From Quercus robur (lineage: Eukaryota > Streptophyta > Magnoliopsida > Fagales > Fagaceae), in the NCBI RefSeq assembly GCF_932294415.1, contig NC_065537.1, positions 49,024,302-49,088,301 on the forward strand: a stretch of 64,000 nt of DNA. The letters run 5' to 3'. Below, one piece after another: positions 61,351 to 64,000 of the stretch; the first letter of the stretch is position 1; every line of letters begins with the position of its first letter. The notes below the pieces were generated by a model. It was given only the letters and a program-made list of their open reading frames with translations, was not told the origin of the DNA and did no database searches. The position numbers and the translations under genes were made by a program.

Positions 61351-61510
61351 TTTGATCGGGCATAACTCGATTTTCTATAAATTGAGTATTTAATTGAACT
61401 CGATTTTAGGATTATCGAGTATCGAAACAGGGGCACGCCCCTATATAGTTTGCAAACAGAGGCATATTGCCAATTTTTTTAAAAATTAAGGGTAAAATGC
61501 CAGAATCTCC
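60770..61510. mobile_element. Mutator-type foldback element 4 (741 bp)
   Basis: A 10-bp target duplication ATAGAACTTG (60760-60769, 61511-61520) flanks an element that starts GGAGATTCTAG and ends CCAGAATCTCC. Arms of about 200 bp pair: CCCTTAATTTTTAAAAA, CCCCTGTTTCGATACTCGAT, AAAATCGAGTT, CCCGATCAAACTT, then a 32-bp A run matched by a 48-bp T run. The loop has eight or so copies of a unit containing CACTATAGGGCT. No coding potential. Confidence 0.88.
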
Positions 61511-61520
61511 ATAGAACTTG

Positions 61521-62014
61521 ACGGCTTGCAGAATAGACATTATCTGTTAACTATTAGAGTAAATTCTGAAACCTTCCTCAATAGAGCGACTGACTGATGC
61601 CATGTTTACCAAGTGCTAGAGTACTTGTTTATTTATGTTTTCATCATGCTTCTGTTAGTTAGCTTAAGCATGTTTTATTATTATGGAGAGAAAATCTTCT
61701 AATGTTAAGTGGAATATGTCATTACTCTACAAGTTTTTTTTTTTAATAAGTTTTACACTTCAATTTTTTATTTTTTTGGATAAGGCTTACTCTTAAATGT
61801 TTTCTCAGTGGAAAATATGCAAATGATGATTTAATAACTGGATTACTATTGTTGTTATATGGGGTTAGAATAAACTATTGATATTATTAATCTTGATTTG
61901 TTCTTAATAAGAGGCCAATTCCCAATGAATCATTTCAATGTCATTCAGATTATATCTTTAGTTTACCATTGCAACAATTCTTTCCATTGTAGAGTAAACA
62001 AGCTGTATTTTCAG
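61521..62014. other. Right part of the RRM-gene intron
   Basis: AT-rich, ends in TATTTTCAG before the exon at 62015. Confidence 0.4.
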
Positions 62015-62949
62015 GTAATAATCTACAGAGTTCCACAGATCTGCCAGATCCTTCAGAAGCAAGTCAAACAACCCCTATAAAAACAAAGAAACTATTCGTT
62101 ACAGGTATGTTGCAAGACTCTGAGTTTGAATTCTTTGCTTGTAAATTTCATATTTTCGAAGACCACTTTTATGAAATAATTCAAGATTCTTATTTATGAA
62201 ATATGCATGCTTGTTCTACTATAATGGTTTTCTAATTATGCTTTTTTGAGTTTTACCTGATTAACATGTGGTTCTATTTAGTCTTTGGAGATTCCCTGGA
62301 CCATGCCATGGTTTCCTCTTATGAGATCATAATGTATTCCTTGTAGTTTCCATTCTGAAATCCAAAAGTTCTCCAGTCCAGCAACTTTATTTCTCCCTCT
62401 TTTTTTATTCACAAATGACAGTGATTTACAATCTTGATTTAAAAACAGGGCTGTCATTTTACACATCTGAGAAAACCTTACGTGCTGCATTTGAAGGCTT
62501 TGGTGAGCTTGTTGAAGGGATGTTTGCATTTCCATGCTCATAAATGACATGTTTCATTAGCAAGGGTATACCGTTGCTGATGCACTGCTTCCTCAACAGT
62601 TAAAATTATAATGGACAAAATTTCCGAAAGGTCCAAAGGTTATGCATTTATAGAGTACACAACAGAGGAGGCTGCTAGTGCAGCACTCAAAGAGATGAAT
62701 GGCAAGGTAAGTTTTCTTCCATTACGAATCTTCCTTGTATTTTTCTTGTGCTTAATGTTCAAGCACGGGTTTGTTTTCCTTAAGCTTTGGTTCATAATTG
62801 TAGATAAAACAAATATAACACTCTGAGTAAGAGAAAGGGTCATCTCTCTATTTTGTTCCTGGTTCTTGCAGATTATTAATGGCTGGATGATAGTTGTTGA
62901 TGTTGCCAAGACTAATCCACCAAGATACAGCAGGGGTCGCCCCAGATAG

Positions 62950-64000
62950 GAATTTTGACAAGAGAACGATTACTGATCCACTGTCTTCAAGATCAAGCAA
63001 GATATTCAGGCTACTGCTCTCAAGGCGTTGGACTATTCTCATACTGCCACCTAAATTTTGTTCGATGAGTACCTGCAAGAGGCAAGAGCCTCTATCAGCT
63101 CCAGATCTTCAAGTAAAGTAGTAGTCGTTCACATTGAGTTTTTTAGTCATTAATATATTATGGAGACTCTCTCATATATATAAATATATATATAGGCAGA
63201 AACTTGTAGTCTGAAATTCTATTATGTTGCATGCTTTTAGAAGGGGGAAATGAAATGCCTTTTACTCGGAGATGAGGAATACACTAGTCTTGTATTATGC
63301 TAAAGCATTGAAGCAAATATTTTTTTAGTCATGCGACATTGAGGTTTGGGGAGATGACATTCCACCCCAAAATTGAAGGGAAAAAATATTTAAAAAAATA
63401 CATAATTAAAAATAGGGGTAATTTTACTCCCTTTCCTTGAGTTTAAGGAGATGACACTCTACCCCAAATTTGAAGGGAAAAAAACACTTCCCTCTTTTAC
63501 ATCCATTTGATCAATTTTTGTTAAATTAATATTAAAAATGTTATGTACTAACTCACTATTTGCTTAATGCCATGTTTCCAAAATTATCCTCCATTTAAAA
63601 ATTAAAATTCTTTGTTTTAGAATTTAAATTAAAGTACATTTTAAAATTTTTAGTATGACTTTTGTTTTGTTTTTGTTTTTTTTTTTTTTCAACGTGTTAT
63701 GGAGAGATTTGTCGTTGTAGGTGTTTTGGTACTTACTAAATATTGCATTTTTATTTTAAATTTACCAATTATATTTTTACTAACCATGATTAAACTTTTG
63801 TAAAGTTTCTTAAGGAAATTTAAAATATTTTATTACTAATATAATTAAAAGGGGGTGTTAATTTCTTCAAATTTGAATGGAGAGGAGTGTAATTACCCAA
63901 AAAATAATTCTATCAATATTTGAATTTATTTGACTTTATATATATATATATATATATATTCCTAATCATGCATGTTTAAATATTCTATGGGAAACAAAGT
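62950..64000. other. 3' flank of the RRM gene
   Basis: Probable 3' UTR to about 63330, then AT-rich DNA with two copies of GAGATGACA...CCCCAAA..TTGAAGGGAAAAAA (63350-63390, 63451-63483). An AT repeat lies at 63938-63958. No gene seen. Confidence 0.4.

Larger units (their letters stand above)
57207..62949 (+). pseudogene. Organelle RRM protein gene (ORRM6-like), several lesions
   Basis: Exons: 57207-57389 (transit peptide MEQALSSSTIISTTQIFPLK, Ser/Thr-rich), about 57413-57508 (TNAS; then VPGVLSVQLDKNFESENKDY), 62015-62104 (NNLQSSTDLPDPSEASQTTP, KTKKLFVT), 62449-62517 (LSFYTSEKTLRAAFEGFGEL), 62600-62706 (RSKGYAFIEYTTEEAASAAL) and 62872-62949 (IINGWMIVVDVAKTNPPRYS). Together they make one RRM with RNP2 (LFVTGL) and RNP1 (KGYAFIEY). 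This matches the small chloroplast editing-cofactor ORRM6 (At1g73530-like). Lesions: TGA at 57390 with an intron of only about 23 bp, a one-base insertion near 57434, and a donor GG instead of GT at 62518-62519. The frame of the other exons is intact. Phases match at the 57508/62015, 62104/62449 and 62517/62600 joins. Confidence 0.75.

Overview
The window is nuclear DNA of a flowering plant, most likely a woody eudicot. GT-AG introns, plant-type Ty3/gypsy retrotransposons, CACTA and Mutator-type DNA transposons, long CT/GA/AT microsatellites, a chloroplast rpoC1 insert and remnants of plant genes all point that way. I cannot fix the species from sequence alone. No intact host gene is complete here. 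What remains are broken or partial genes spread apart by repeats.

Layout. 1-1627 is the 3' end of a Tat-lineage gypsy element, with its 3' LTR at 854-1627 and part of an antisense ORF. 2428-12444 is a complete, young Tat-lineage element with 496/495-bp LTRs, a 5-bp target duplication (ATTAT), gag-pol on the plus strand and a four-exon antisense gene on the minus strand. 12450-24175 is repeat-rich non-coding DNA: a hairpin-bearing duplication, a probable solo LTR, diverged direct repeats, LARD-like blocks and a palindromic array. 24176-28527 holds the 3' end of one ABCG half-transporter gene, then a CACTA-like element carrying an alcohol dehydrogenase fragment, then the 5' exon of another ABCG gene. 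31555-32798 is a Mutator-type foldback element, followed by a LINE fragment.

33967-55056 is a major-facilitator gene of the hippocampus-abundant-transcript-like type. It is now a pseudogene, and one intron is 16.9 kb long. That intron can be taken apart: a solo gypsy LTR (34182-50292, target duplication AAACC) is interrupted by a 12-kb CACTA element (35417-47482). The CACTA element carries a five-exon fragment of the chloroplast methyltransferase gene MENG, a 14-unit satellite array, a minisatellite and its own nested foldback element. A chloroplast rpoC1 fragment lies inside the LTR. 55876-56731 is another foldback element. 57207-62949 is a chloroplast RRM-protein gene (ORRM6-like) with several lesions and a large intron holding a fourth foldback element and SINE pieces.

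The most striking pattern is a group of at least four foldback elements. Their arms or flanks contain repeated small palindromes built on ACTCGATTT/AAATCGAGT, their target duplications are 9-10 bp, and their loops are unrelated and often promoter-like. The second is gene-fragment capture by CACTA-type elements (MENG and ADH pieces).
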